A DNA stretch of 64,000 bases from Sphagnum compactum (Eukaryota; Bryophyta; Sphagnopsida; Sphagnales). The stretch covers positions 15,800,213-15,864,212 of the forward strand of contig OZ234493.1 of NCBI GenBank assembly GCA_965153455.1, in the 5' to 3' direction. The first letter of the stretch is position 1, and every line of letters starts with the position of its first letter. A program made the translations under genes and the position numbers. This document shows, piece by piece, positions 1 through 11,700 of the stretch. The notes beneath the pieces are model-generated. The model was not told where the DNA came from and did no database searches. It saw nothing but the letters and a program-made list of their open reading frames with translations.

Positions 1-900
1 GATATATGAACTTTACCTGGTGGCCACCAAATTTAACAAATGTAACCTTATATTCAAGTAAAACAACAATCATTCAAAAATATAACACCCATGTAAAAAC
101 AATTTTGTCTCAAAAGATTCTTTTGCCTTGTGCCCAACAAGTGAAAATTATGTGTTATTCATTATTAAAGTTGGAAGTCAATGCAAAACAAAAATTGTTC
201 TTACTAAATTACAAAGAATTAAACATAGCATGAAACAATTCATCAATCACCATAATGCATATGGACCCAAACTTGTTTTTCATACAATAACAAAATCATT
301 AATAATTCCAAGCGGCTCAATGGCATAAAATAACAAAGAAAACACCTAGTGGCCACCAGGGATCAGGGTTAAGGTCAAAAATATAAGAATATTGATAGCA
401 AGTATCCAATTTTTTGTGATAAACAAAGTTTTCAATATTTTTTGGACTTTATGCCATGAAAGAAAAAAACAGATAATTAGTGGCCACCAAGAATGAAAGT
501 TAAAGTAAAACAAAAAAGACCATCAACCATTCACAATACATTTTAACTCAATGCCATCAAAGTTAACAATACACTAATGGTGGCAACTAAGGATTAAGGT
601 TAAGGTGTAACAACAAAGATCATTAATTATGACTGTCTAAGAATGTGCACAAAACTTTTTACGATGAAAAGATTGATTAAACAATACACTTTATCAAACA
701 CAAAAACATAAAACGATCATTAATAAATTCCAAGTTCTATGCCAAGAATGAGAAAAGAGGACGCCGAGTGGCCACTAGATATTAGGGTTAAAATGCAACA
801 AAAAAAAATTATTGATCAAGAATGTCCAAAAATATTCACAAATAATGTGTACCATGAATAAATTGATTAAAACACCATTGAGACCAATTTAATCATATAA
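1..900. repeat. Degenerate tandem array with a TAGTGGCCACCA motif
   Basis: A motif close to TAGTGGCCACCA, usually followed by a GGATTAGGGTTAAGG-like stretch and then AT-rich sequence, recurs near 16, 345, 478, 578 and 768. Spacing varies from about 100 to 330 bp, so this is an old, eroded array. Short open frames inside it show no protein features. Single copies of a related motif occur near 7330 and 9540. From 901 to 1089 I see nothing further. Confidence 0.6.
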
Positions 901-1089
901 AAAGGCTCTGAAAAATCAAAAACATAATTTCCTCCATGTTCAAAACATCTTTCACACATTGTTAAATGCTTTAGCGGCATCAAGATTTACTTTAACCATG
1001 CTAACACAAGTAGCAAGAATAGAATTTTGACTATTGTTTGATATAATTTGGGCTAAAAATGAAAATAAAACAGATGAAATATCAAGCCA

Positions 1090-3320
1090 TTATTTTAGAT
1101 CTACAAAATTACATTTCCACTTGCCATTCCAGTAATCCTCATCCAAATTTTTGCCCTTCTTCATAAGAACCCACCATTGAACCCTCACCATTTTGAAAAA
1201 TGCACTTTCTTCATCACCTTGTGCTTTTCCAATCCAAGCAGAAAAAAGGCCAAGATCATGCGGCCTAAACGAAAACAAAATCCCCATCATTAAGATCTTT
1301 AAACAGGGTGTACACAGTTGAAGGCCTCATTTTCTTTGGCCCACAATAAAGGCATTGAATTGGGTCCTCTAGATCAACACCAACAATAGTGGTTGACAAT
1401 GAAGCCCTAGAATAGTTGGATCTCTAATTGCTTAATGACCAGATTCCCTCCAAAAGAATGGCACTTTGATAGGATAAGGTTTTAATGAATGTAACAAGAT
1501 ATCCTCCCAATACTTAACATAGTTCTTCATCTTCATTTCATAAGTTGCACTTTGTGTAATGCCAAGCTTCTAGAAATCAACATATTTCGAATAGACTAGC
1601 ACTAATGAACTTTTGTCTCTCAACAAACCTAAAAGGATCAATGCCCCAAATGGGGCAGTAAGGAACATGGCTAAGCACGCCCATAAGCAACTTTGGTGAC
1701 CCATTAAGATTAACTTTTCATAATTTTGATTGGAGGCATATCTACAAGACTCCAAATAGGATCTGTGGGAGAAACTTTATATTGCATAACAAGCCAACCC
1801 ATTGAATCAACAAAAAACCTGAAAAGATGCATATCAGTATGCCCTACCAAAGTCTCAAAACCATCCTTCAAACAACCTACCACCCAAAACTTAAAATCTG
1901 AAAACTCTTGAATCAATTGAGGAATAAATGGTTGCTCCTGGGAGACCATGAACGCCCTCATCAAATTAGCCAAAACATAATTATTTTGTTTTCTTAACTT
2001 CTTTGACAAATAATTAAAACATCCATCAATATCTTCATGTGTATGGCCAACAATAAGAAATCCTAGTTTCATTTCTTCAAACATATCCCTTGCAATTAAT
2101 AATGAAAGAAATGCAGCAAATGCTAATTTTTGTTGTCTTTCACGCAATTATCCATTTGGAGCAACAAATTTCTCGGCAAAGGTTTAGCACCAACAATTTT
2201 CTCCAACGTGCATAATTCACGTACACAATGCAATTTCCCTTGCAAAAGACAAGCAAAGAATGTGTTCTATGGGGGTTCTTCAAACAATAGTTTTGACTTT
2301 CCAACTAGGGCTACTTCCAAAGTGCGAAAGAGTTGCAACAAATATCCAATTGTGAAAGTAGGATCATTTGGCCACAACTAAGTCAAATATTGAGCATATC
2401 TCTCACCCCCATGTCCATGGGCTATCATACTTGTCAAAATAATAGGCAATTGTCCAAGCCTAGATATCATTTTGTTGCACACTTGCAACCTTGGAAAAAC
2501 ATTTCTTGCATGATCCATTTTGTCATGGATAACACATAGGAATTATTCCCTTAATCAAACAAACTTTGTCCTCCATGTATGATATAAATTTCATGTTTTT
2601 CCAATTTGGATATTAAATCCTTAAGGGATTCATAAATAGTACATTTTGCAAAAATTGACCCTCATTTTCGCACATCAACATTAAGATGGTGTCTATTTTC
2701 TAACCTACACATAACAGATTGGGAAATTTTTTTAATGCTTAACTCCTTACACTAACATAAATTAAACTAAACTTCAAGAAAAGATATGCCAAAATAACTG
2801 AATTTCTTTAAATATACAATCATTTCTCATTCACTACTAATCCAAATGACAATCCATCAATCCAATTACCTGATCACTTCGCTTTTGAAGACTTCTAAGA
2901 TTCAAGCAATAAATGTGGCACATTTTTTCGACCATTTCCAATGCCCTTCATTTGATGCGACATTGTATCCGCTATCAAGTCAATCAGTGATTGAACATTT
3001 GATTCCGCTTGCTTTGTTGACATTCCTAATTTATATGTACCCTTATTACCATGTGGTAGAAATTGGCAACCTCTTTTGTTATCAAATTTGTACAACATAT
3101 ACATTGACCTGGACACACCAACAATTTTGTACCAAACAAATTTGTAAATATCCACACCTTGCACAATGAGAAACTTCCGTTGTTTAATGTCTCCTCATGT
3201 ATGCAACCTTTTTGGGATATCTAATTTGTAAACTCTCCGATCCCCAAACAACAAACTCTAGTACTCTTGCCTCAAGAACAACGTCTTTTCCCAAAGGTTC
3301 TTAGCATGTAACCCTAAACC
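1090..3320 (-). pseudogene. Broken mobile-element-type gene, DUF7869-like
   Basis: Read on the minus strand, this stretch carries pieces of one long protein in several frames. The best piece, 2147-1710, contains FLIVGHTHEDIDGCFNYLSK, matching the GHTHEDID signature of DUF7869-type proteins, followed by the usual VGHTDMHLFRFFVDS and QYKVSPTDPIW blocks. Just upstream in another frame (about 2240-2150) is PLPRNLLLQMDNCVKDNKN, the segment that normally precedes it, so at least one frameshift separates them. The fragment at 1290-1090 has VQWWVLMKKGKNLDEDYWNG, like the C-terminal VQWWVP block of the same family. The fragment at 3164-2895 (GIGNGRKNVPHLLLES) is probably N-terminal. Family matches are from memory of sequence patterns. 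These proteins are multicopy and element-associated in seedless plants; their biochemical role is not established. Stops and frameshifts make this copy dead. Confidence 0.6.
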
Positions 3321-4236
3321 CAACTTCACATATCCTTTATAACATTTGTCTTCACTTTCTTGTCTAATCACTTATTCCTGTTGCTCCAGATTTTTCTCTA
3401 GAATTTCCTTGTCTTCTCTCTTGTCATCTCTTACCTCAATTTCTTCCTCACTTTTTTTTTATTGTTAAAATCAAATCCAAACCCCTCAATAAAATATTTT
3501 GCACAATCGTCCAAGGTATAACACATTGTCGAATTAATCTCCCTGTCATGAAAACCATTTCGCACATCTCCCGAATCTTCAACTTCATCAACATCCTCTA
3601 AAAGGACTTCGAATAAATCCTTCTCACAGCATAAAACTTGTTTTTTTCCCCCAAATTATTACAACCGGGTGAAAGCACATTAGGGTGTCACAATTTCAGC
3701 GGATTAGAGTCCCTTTTCAAAGTCCTTTTTTAATGTAGTTAAAAATTGGCTTAAATATGAATATTTAGATGATATTGTAAGTAACATTTTTTTCCATTTC
3801 CAATTTCAAATCATGATGTTATATGACATATTAAAAATATCACAAAAGATTTTTTTTAAATGCTTAAAAAGCTTTTAAAATAATTACAATTTTTGGGATT
3901 TTAAAAGTCCATAACATAATAAATTAAAATCACATTCCATTCATTCAATGGATATTTAATTTTTTAAACATGATTCATGCAATATCACAAAGGCTCAAAC
4001 ATATAAGACTAACACATTATAAAATAAAAATCCATATCCATGAGTTTTGTAGGTGTGACAAAAAATGTGGGCAAAATTCAAAAGTCCTTAACTTATTAGT
4101 TATCCATGATTTTGATTTTTTTTTTTCATTCTTGGAAGGTTGATTATGATAGTTTTAGATTAGTGAGTCCTTTTTTTTATTATTTCAATGAATTTTATTT
4201 AATTTATTTTCTTATATCTAGGGAATATAGGAAAAA
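3321..4236. other. AT-rich intergenic stretch
   Basis: No open frame with protein character, no clear repeat and no RNA gene seen. Poly-T and poly-A tracts are frequent. Confidence 0.5.
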
Positions 4237-4620
4237 CTACCATTGTGACGTCCATATGAGGTCACCGTAGTGTGCAAACACCCAACCGTTTGTAATAGCA
4301 CAATATTGTTTTAACTCCATAGGAATCATATTATCCACGAATAAATCCTTCAAGGGCCATAATACTTCCATTCCAACAATTGACCCGAAATACCTAGCAA
4401 TTAGTGTTGGGTTAAAATGCTTATGCTCCTCACAAGTGTCAAACACACCTTCGACTAAAACCACTATACAAGTCTCTTCCCCGGAAGCAACATATATCGG
4501 AATAAGAAATGGATCTCTTCAAGGTCCAAATTCTATCTTCACCTTTTCACTCTCGCATGAATCCCAAATGTCAATGCTGCTCCCAAATATGATTCCATCA
4601 ACCATATCTTGGGAGAATAA
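4237..4620 (-). pseudogene. Unidentified coding-like fragment
   Basis: On the minus strand a 75-residue open frame (4464-4237) reads with unusually normal amino-acid composition for this AT-rich region, including HFNPTLIARYFGSIVGMEVL and LKQYCAITNGWVFAHYGD. Read upstream in the same frame it continues back to about 4620 (DMVDGIIFGSSIDIWDSCES) with one in-frame stop. I do not recognise the family. It lies on the same strand as the DUF7869-type relic at 1.1-3.3 kb and could belong to the same or a neighbouring element. No splice-consistent full gene could be built. Confidence 0.3.
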
Positions 4621-4734
4621 TAAACAACACGGAATCAAAATCAATCTCATCAACATACACCAAACACCCAATTAATGTGTAAACCATTTTAGCTATTCTA
4701 AAAAGAAAGCATTAGGATTACCCTCATTTTAAAT

Positions 4735-4940
4735 GGCGTCTAGCAGGTCGATTCACTCAAAATATATGCCTGCCAGACTTTTTCCATCCTTCAAAATCAA
4801 AAAAATGCACGACACTCGCCACATGTTTTTCCATCCTTCAAAATTCGAAAAATGTTCAACACCCCCCATGCATTTTTCCATCATTCAAAATTAGAAAAAC
4901 ATCTAGCGCCCACGAAGCATTTTTCCATAGTTCAAAATCT
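4735..4940. repeat. Short tandem repeat, about 55 bp, four degenerate copies
   Basis: The phrase TTTTTCCATCCTTCAAAAT followed by AAAAATG and a C-rich spacer recurs near 4780, 4827, 4873 and 4920. Copies differ at many positions. Confidence 0.55.
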
Positions 4941-5129
4941 AGTAAATTGTTGCTATTGCCAAGTGTTTTTGCATTTCTCTACCCGATATGCAATTCATCG
5001 AAAAACAAATTCAACAAAATGTTTTTCAAAAATTAAAATTAAAAAAAATTGAGAAAGTATCACTTTTCAACTCCAAAACATGCCTTAATTCTATAATAAT
5101 GCATGCTAAATCAAGGATGTCATCAAATT

Positions 5130-5330
5130 GAACTATTGAAATCATATGTGAAATATTTATTGTAGATATAATCATGTTATTTATGTTAATAGGGAGTTAT
5201 CAATTGCGAATTTCCATATCTTTGATGATATGTGGAATATCTATAGTAAAATATATAGTCATGTTATTGTTGTTAACAAAGAATTATCAATTATAATTTT
5301 TCCATTCTTTGATGAATCATGCTTCATTTT
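5130..5330. repeat. Two-copy direct repeat, about 107 bp
   Basis: A block with an ATATGTGAAATATTTATTGTA-like start, then ATCATGTTATT, GTTAATAGGGAGTTATCAATT and TTCCATATCTTTGATG, is followed by a second diverged copy. Both copies are non-coding. Confidence 0.5.
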
Positions 5331-7739
5331 ACTATAAACAACCTTGTAAATCTCATAGTTGAATCCAAAAAAAAATTAAGAATACAATGTCTCCAATAAC
5401 CCAGAATATGTAAGAACAATCAAGTTATGGCCATGAATATCAAAAGCCCCTACTCTAATGTAAGAAGTTTAACATTTCTAAATGCAAGATGAAAAGTTTG
5501 TTCGAAGTTATTTTACAGCTATGAGGATTGTGAAACATGTAGTGTTTATTGGACCTTCAAGACGTAGGCTTTTAAAATTCGTACCTTGCATATATGAACT
5601 ATAGCTTCCTAGATCACAGTTTTCAAATCTAATTCTTTGGGTTGTCAACACAACTTCTAGATGACATCTTGATTCCAGAAACGAATCAGTTGTTTAGCTT
5701 TGAACATTATTTGGATTTTTACAAAGCTCAATGTAATTACAAATTGGTAATATGTTTGTATCGCTTTATTGACATCATTGATGTGAACATGAGATTACTA
5801 CAAAATTCGAAAAAAATTACAAGGAAATGTTTTTGTGGACTATCGATGTTTAGTGAATTCCCCATAGTTGTGTTTAAGTCGAAATGTCCTATTCATGCTT
5901 ATAATGGTTTTGCGCCCCCTACTTGTCAAGGATCTTTGTTAAGGAGATTGGAAAGATGATTGCATGTTCAACGACTATTGGAAAGTGCATCATTGTTAAT
6001 AAAAAACACATACGACATTGAAGAAAAAAAGATAGGAATCTCAAGTTTGCAAATTAGAAATATCATAAAATGTAGGGAAGGAGAATGAGGTGAGATGTGG
6101 AACTTGAAACCTAAAAGCGCAAATGCTCGATGTTGTTTTGTGCAATTATCGAAGTACTCTTGATACCAACTTGGTTGGGTAGAGGGAGGAAATCGCTATT
6201 CCACTTTTCATGTAACATATTATAGGAAAAGAAATCGTCATCAAATGGTAGAATAATCGAGGTGTTGTTGTCACAATTCATTGTTGTAATCTTTCATTTC
6301 TACTCTAGTATTCCACATTCAGGCACACCTTGAGCTTTTGGATGAATGATTTTCGTCATTGCAATAAAACATTCTAGAACCTCTACTTATCTAAATTCAT
6401 TAACTAACTATATAAATTTCATGAATTTGCTCAAATAATTTAGATTGTATTTTTTTCAATTTTAATGCAAAATTTACTATATATTATTTGCATTATCAAC
6501 AACTATCAAAATAATTGTCCAACTACTTTACATAATTTAAATAATCATTCTACATAATTAATTCACCCATTCATCTAGTATTTTACATTTGTACCTAGCT
6601 ATTTGCCTACCTATGGTTATGTAATGACGTACCTATATATATGTGTTCCATAATTATATTCATATGCCATCTGGCAAGATATAGGTGAACATATTTTATA
6701 AATATGTTCAATATTTGATAAGCATTAAAAAATATTTCTTACTCCAATATTAAAAAAAAATTAAACGAAGGTCCAAATATCTTGCATTTTTAGGGAACAA
6801 CATCCAAATTGCCAAATTTTAAGAATAATGGGAAAAATAGCAATTTCTAGTGAAAAGTTGCAAAATGTTCGGAATATTTCTTGTAAAATCAAACATTATA
6901 TGTACCCAAATCCTACTAAACGGTTGTTCATGAAATCTCCAATTTCCAACATCACAAGATCAACTTTTTGGAACTTCCACATATTAGGCTTTAGGTTGTT
7001 AAAAATAGATGGCATTCAAATGTACAATTGTTCCATCATTATTCTTGGAATGGAAACTCCACTCTCAATTATCAACCTCACTATTACAACAAAGGTATGA
7101 GTTAAACAAAAACATGTTAGATAATTAATTATCAAAAAAATTTATTTTCTAAATTAATTTACAAAATAATTATTTAAATTTTCTTAATGAATTTATATTA
7201 ATGTATTTTAATTCAATTTAACTAATTAATTCATGATGATTTTAATTCAATTGATTTAATTAATTTTATTATGAATTATTAAGTAATGAATTTGAATTTG
7301 AATATATGACTTTGTTTATTTTCTAGTTAATAATGCCCTAGTGGCCACCATGTCATATATAGAAATGATATGCCTATTGAAAAAATTAACTTGCGCATGT
7401 CCACAAGGGGATGTACGTATGTCTTGTGCATGTATGTATTTATATGTAAATATCTTTGGACACATGTGTTTTTGTATGTGTTTTTTATTGTATGATATTT
7501 ATTTATTTATATGTATTCTAATATGTACCTTTGTATGTTTATTATTCGTGTTTATGTGGATATGTTTGTGTGTTTTTATATAAAAAAATAAACATATTCT
7601 AGACATGAATTTCAAACTAAAATACATAGTAGTACTTTAATTAATTAATTAATTAATTTCCTCTTTTAATGTATTTGACTATAAGAACTTCATTTTTTTA
7701 ATAATGGGAATTTTTTTGCATTTCTTATTTTTGTGAAAC
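5331..7739. other. AT-rich intergenic stretch
   Basis: Contains an open frame of 105 codons (5642-5959, plus) with no recognised motif and a 90-codon frame (6828-7100, plus), also unrecognised. A TAGTGGCCACCATGTCATAT motif near 7330 resembles one near 9540. A run of TTAA/ATTA repeats lies near 7640. I see no gene that I can support. Confidence 0.4.
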
Positions 7740-8730
7740 ATAGAAATGGATCGTATATGTTTGAAGTGAATGATTGACGCACTCCCAAGCTCCTTGATAG
7801 ACTCAAATGTGAGTCTAAAGCAAAAACAGCAAAAGGATAAGAGGTCGAGGCATGCTCACTGGCTCGCAACATTTCGAGGGTAGAGGGGCGTGCTAGAGCT
7901 TCGGGATGGGGACTAGGACTAGTGACAAGCAGGTCAATTAATCACATGGACCTACACAAACCAAACAACAAGTTGGTTAATGCATAGTTGTAGCACTTTT
8001 GGTGCACAGACTCACCACGGGCAAACACGGACTCACAAGACTCACCACGGCCCAGACTTGGGGGAAGCCACCACCTTTCCCCTTATATTATTTTGTGTGC
8101 CTGGCCACAGAACTAGCACCCAAATGTCATTTTTTTCCCAAGACTCCCAAGTTGGAGTCCTAAAATTCTCGAAATTGAGACTCTCGCAACTTTGGAAGCC
8201 CATAACTTTGAGTGCAGACCTCCAACTGAGGTGAGGTCTAAAGCAAAGTTGTATCCTCGTTGAAAGCTTTCCATAGATATGTGACACGTCACCTGTACAC
8301 AAGGAAATCAGGGTGATTCTTGACTTTTAGTGGTCGGGAGTCAAATTGGCAATTTGACTCTCGGTGCTTCTTTTGGCCATAACTTATGTTTTAAGTGCCT
8401 AAATGGGTCATGCAAGCCCATTTTAGACATCTACGTTCCAAGAGCTTTCCAATGATATGAGGAACTTTTCAATCCAATATGTTTTGACCCCTACAATTGC
8501 CCTCTAAAAATTTTGGAGTCCATTGGGACTCCAACTCCCAAAGTGGGAGTTCACGTGGGAGTGTGGGGTTCATTCCCTCACACTCTTCTGCACTCCCAGG
8601 AGCATAAAATGTGACTCCCGAGCTTCACTTTTGGCCCGCACCTTCGCAAGCCCTTGCCTTGGTCACGAGCCCAAGGCTAGGGTTGCGACAATGACCTACA
8701 ATTATGTTTTTAATTTATTGAAAATAAAAG
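7740..8730. repeat. Possible decayed LTR or LTR-derived repeat
   Basis: This stretch is richer in GC than its surroundings and has no coding frame. It holds GGCCATAACTT and GAGCTTTCCAATGATATGAGG phrases that I associate with plant LTR sequences. A short section (about 8340-8392) is related, in inverted orientation, to about 41928-41980 (shared CAAGTTATGGCCAAAAG and GTCAAATTG). No terminal TG/CA pair, target duplication or primer-binding site could be fixed, so the assignment is tentative. Confidence 0.25.
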
Positions 8731-8830
8731 TAGTATCCAAGTTTTCTACATTCCTAAATGGTTTGTATGTGGTTATATATATGTTTACTTTGTGTGTATA
8801 TATATATATCTAAATATGTATATCAATAAT

Positions 8831-8965
8831 AATGCCAAGTTAACACAAAAAAATGGAATGCAACAGTATATACAAAAATATTGTTCCCATGTGCTAAAAA
8901 TCGAACATTAGCATTGGGATTGTGTATATTTGTTTCATTCCCTTTTTTTGTGTTAACTTGGCATT
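8831..8965. mobile_element. Short foldback MITE, 135 bp
   Basis: The two ends are inverted copies of each other for about 45 bp: the left end starts AATGCCAAGTTAACACAAAA and the right end finishes TTTTGTGTTAACTTGGCATT, with a few mismatches further in. The loop is about 45 bp. The size, the AT-rich interior and the lack of coding sequence fit a miniature inverted-repeat element. No target duplication is clear, so the superfamily is open. A structural RNA from this foldback is a less likely alternative. Confidence 0.7.
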
Positions 8966-10690
8966 TTACCTAATTGGGATAAAAATATTGTTACTCTCTT
9001 TAGGTATAATAGGTGTAGAAAATTGCCTTCTATATGTTTAGCATCAAGTTGGTTAATGGTGAAATCAATGAAAGCACTACTTAGTGGCTCAGTGGGAAGC
9101 CAACAAGAATAGTAAACATTTAAATCAAAGATTTTATGATGTGCAAGTTCTTGAACAAGGAGAGATCCTCAATTTGGTGAAGAGATATGAGGGCTTGAAG
9201 GACCCCATGTAATATTTTGTCACGAAATAACATATGGACTCAAATTTGCTTAGATAATGACAAGTCAAATGTCTTTTTTGAGTTTTCATGAATTACAAGA
9301 CTTTTTGTATATTGAGCGAGAAAGCCTTGTAAATGTGTATCCATAATACTTTTAATTGTATTAATATCCTTAAAATGTTGTTGATGATATAACTTGTCCT
9401 TCTTTTACATTGAATTTGGAGTATACTACTTTTTATGTCTACTTTACCATGGTTTTGCTTGGTCATACAGTCTAAGCTATAGGATCACTATAAGTTGCAT
9501 TGAATTTTCCAAGGTGTTTTTTCTTTTTAAAATTAACCCCCTAGTGGTCAGCATGTCATATTAATTATTTATGTTATTTAGGTGAATCATATTTTGGTTT
9601 GGATGTGGACTTGTACCATTCAAAATATTTTTATGTTATGTGTTGTAGGTGTGAAGATAGCAATGGATGCGAACACAATAACATGAGCCACACTCATCCG
9701 TTTGGGACTGCAAACACAAAAGTACTCCTTTAGGGCAACAAGCTTGTACAATGTGTGAATTATGATTGAGCCAAGATGATTTGCCATTGAAGCATCGACA
9801 ATTGACCCCACAAGTTATTACAATGTGCATTGTGAATTGTGCACAATGGAAAACATTTTGCATTCAAGGCTCAAGCATTGGCGAATAAAGAGTGATCCCA
9901 ATGGAACTACACAATAAATTGGCAATACATCATCACATCAAATAGTCCGGTCCAGTGAAAGGAATGGACAAGCATGAGTAGAGCATTGGGAAGTCTCACA
10001 CATAGTCAAGGAATGATGTTGGAAACAATGTTTTTCATGTTTTCATGAAAGGCCTTTTTTTGACAACAAATATGTGACCATTTGGCAAAATCAACAAGTT
10101 ACAATGTTGCCAATTGACAACGCACATTGAGTCATAAAGGTTTAGGGTGGCAAATTTAGGTTTTCGTTTTGACAATATCTAACCCATCCTAAGCTGCAAA
10201 GTGAAAGTATCTGAGTCTAGGTGCATCATGACTACTTGTGAGCTTCATCATAAGCATATCAATGACATCCACCACAACCACTCATCCCAACTAGGGAAAA
10301 GACAAGATGCTAAATAATCCCCCAACGAGCACTATCCAAACAATAGTGTGGAACTCTATGCCAAAGCCATGTGGTTTAGTGTAGGGTTTGACTAACATAT
10401 TAACTTAGTTCTAGGTTCAAAAAAACACTACACTAATTATATTCATTGTTCAAATGTAAGCTAATCATATATATCCTCACATTTTCTCTTGAAAGATGGT
10501 GGGTTCGAAATTGATTTCAGACCAAAAACACGAGCAAAACCATGCTAAAGCCATGAACTATACATAAAACCACCCAAGGCACAAAATGACAAACCTGGAG
10601 AGAGCTTGTTATAATACTCTAATAAAGAAAAGCCTACAAAAGTACAAGAACAAGATCCAAAACTTAGTTTACATTTATGATATCTAACAT
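8966..10690. other. Intergenic stretch without recognised genes
   Basis: Open frames here are short and unrecognised. A CTAGTGGTCAGCATGTCAT motif near 9540 recalls the motif near 7330. No RNA gene or array seen. Confidence 0.4.
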
Positions 10691-10774
10691 TCACCAAGGC
10701 TTAACAAGGTGCCCATAGACCATCACATCTCACTCTATGTCTCACACCATGCACAGGGATGATTATGTACCAGA

Positions 10775-10884
10775 GAATGTGCCCCGCTTGGCTGATTCTT
10801 CTACGCAAGGGGTTCCTAGGCAAGCCCAGCAGGGTGAGCCTGGTCACCATGAGCCTAGCAGAATCAGCTACCAAGGGCACATTC
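10775..10884. repeat. Imperfect 110-bp foldback
   Basis: The left arm GAATGTGCCC..CTTGG.CTGATTCT (10775-10799) is inverted in the right arm AGAATCAG..CCAAGGGCACATTC (10859-10884). An inner pair CTAGGC/GCCTAG and a GGTGA/TCACC pair continue the stem toward the apex. It could be a small inverted-repeat element or an RNA hairpin. Antisense open frames across it have no protein features. Confidence 0.5.
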
Positions 10885-10979
10885 CATGGCATAAATGCCA
10901 GGTTTCTTGGCATAAATGTCAAGGGAAAACTCACTATTCTTCAGTTATGGTTGATTGAGTTACAAAGGTACCACAACTC

Positions 10980-11700
10980 TATCATCCATTCTGCATGGTG
11001 TGCTGGTGGGTGCTTGTTTGTTCACACTGGCCCCACATTGGGTGCTTGTCCATGGTCTAGAGTCTGGATCCTCTGTTAATAATATGCTGCAAAAATTAGT
11101 GGGGTTGGAGCTTGGGGTCGGTGGTGGATGATTGTAAGTGTTTCAAGGATTGGAATATTCACCACACTTAGTGTGTGGGTGTCCTGGGTGGAAAGGTGAG
11201 TAGGTACTGGGGCAACAACAAAGGCTGCCTCCTCCCCTTTAGGAAAAAGAAAAGGCTGTCTAAAGTAAGTGTCCAGTTCTGATGGCAGATCATATGATAC
11301 AAAGGACTAGGGTGGGGAGGGGGCCAAATGGGTGGGGCAGTGAGTGAGTAGGTGGGTCTCAAAAACAAAGGCTCCAATGAAATTAGCCCCTATGGAAAAA
11401 GCCTGATCTCCATACACCCATCATGTCTATGGAGCTTGGGTTTTGAAAGCTTGACCGAGCACCCATGGTGCACCATACATTGGAAACCTACTTCAACTCA
11501 GTTGTGAATGAATCATAATTGAATTTTACCTAGGTAAGTGGAACCTTGGTAACCTATGCTGTAAACCCTCCGACTTCCACAAACATTACCTACATAAGAG
11601 TTCAAGTATCATATGTAAGTGGTTGCTTTAACGTGGGTACGGAAGGTAAGGCATTTGGTGGGTATTGGGTGCCTAGATACATGTGGATGGTTAGTACATA
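10980..11700. repeat. Fragments related to the 63-kb inverted-repeat element
   Basis: TGCTGGTGGGTGC..GTTCACACTGGCC near 10995-11030 resembles the right end of the element at 63029-63378. GAGCACCCATGGTGCACCAT near 11456 resembles part of its left end, and a CCTTGGTAACC phrase near 11545 is also present in its interior. The pieces are too diverged to set limits. Confidence 0.3.
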
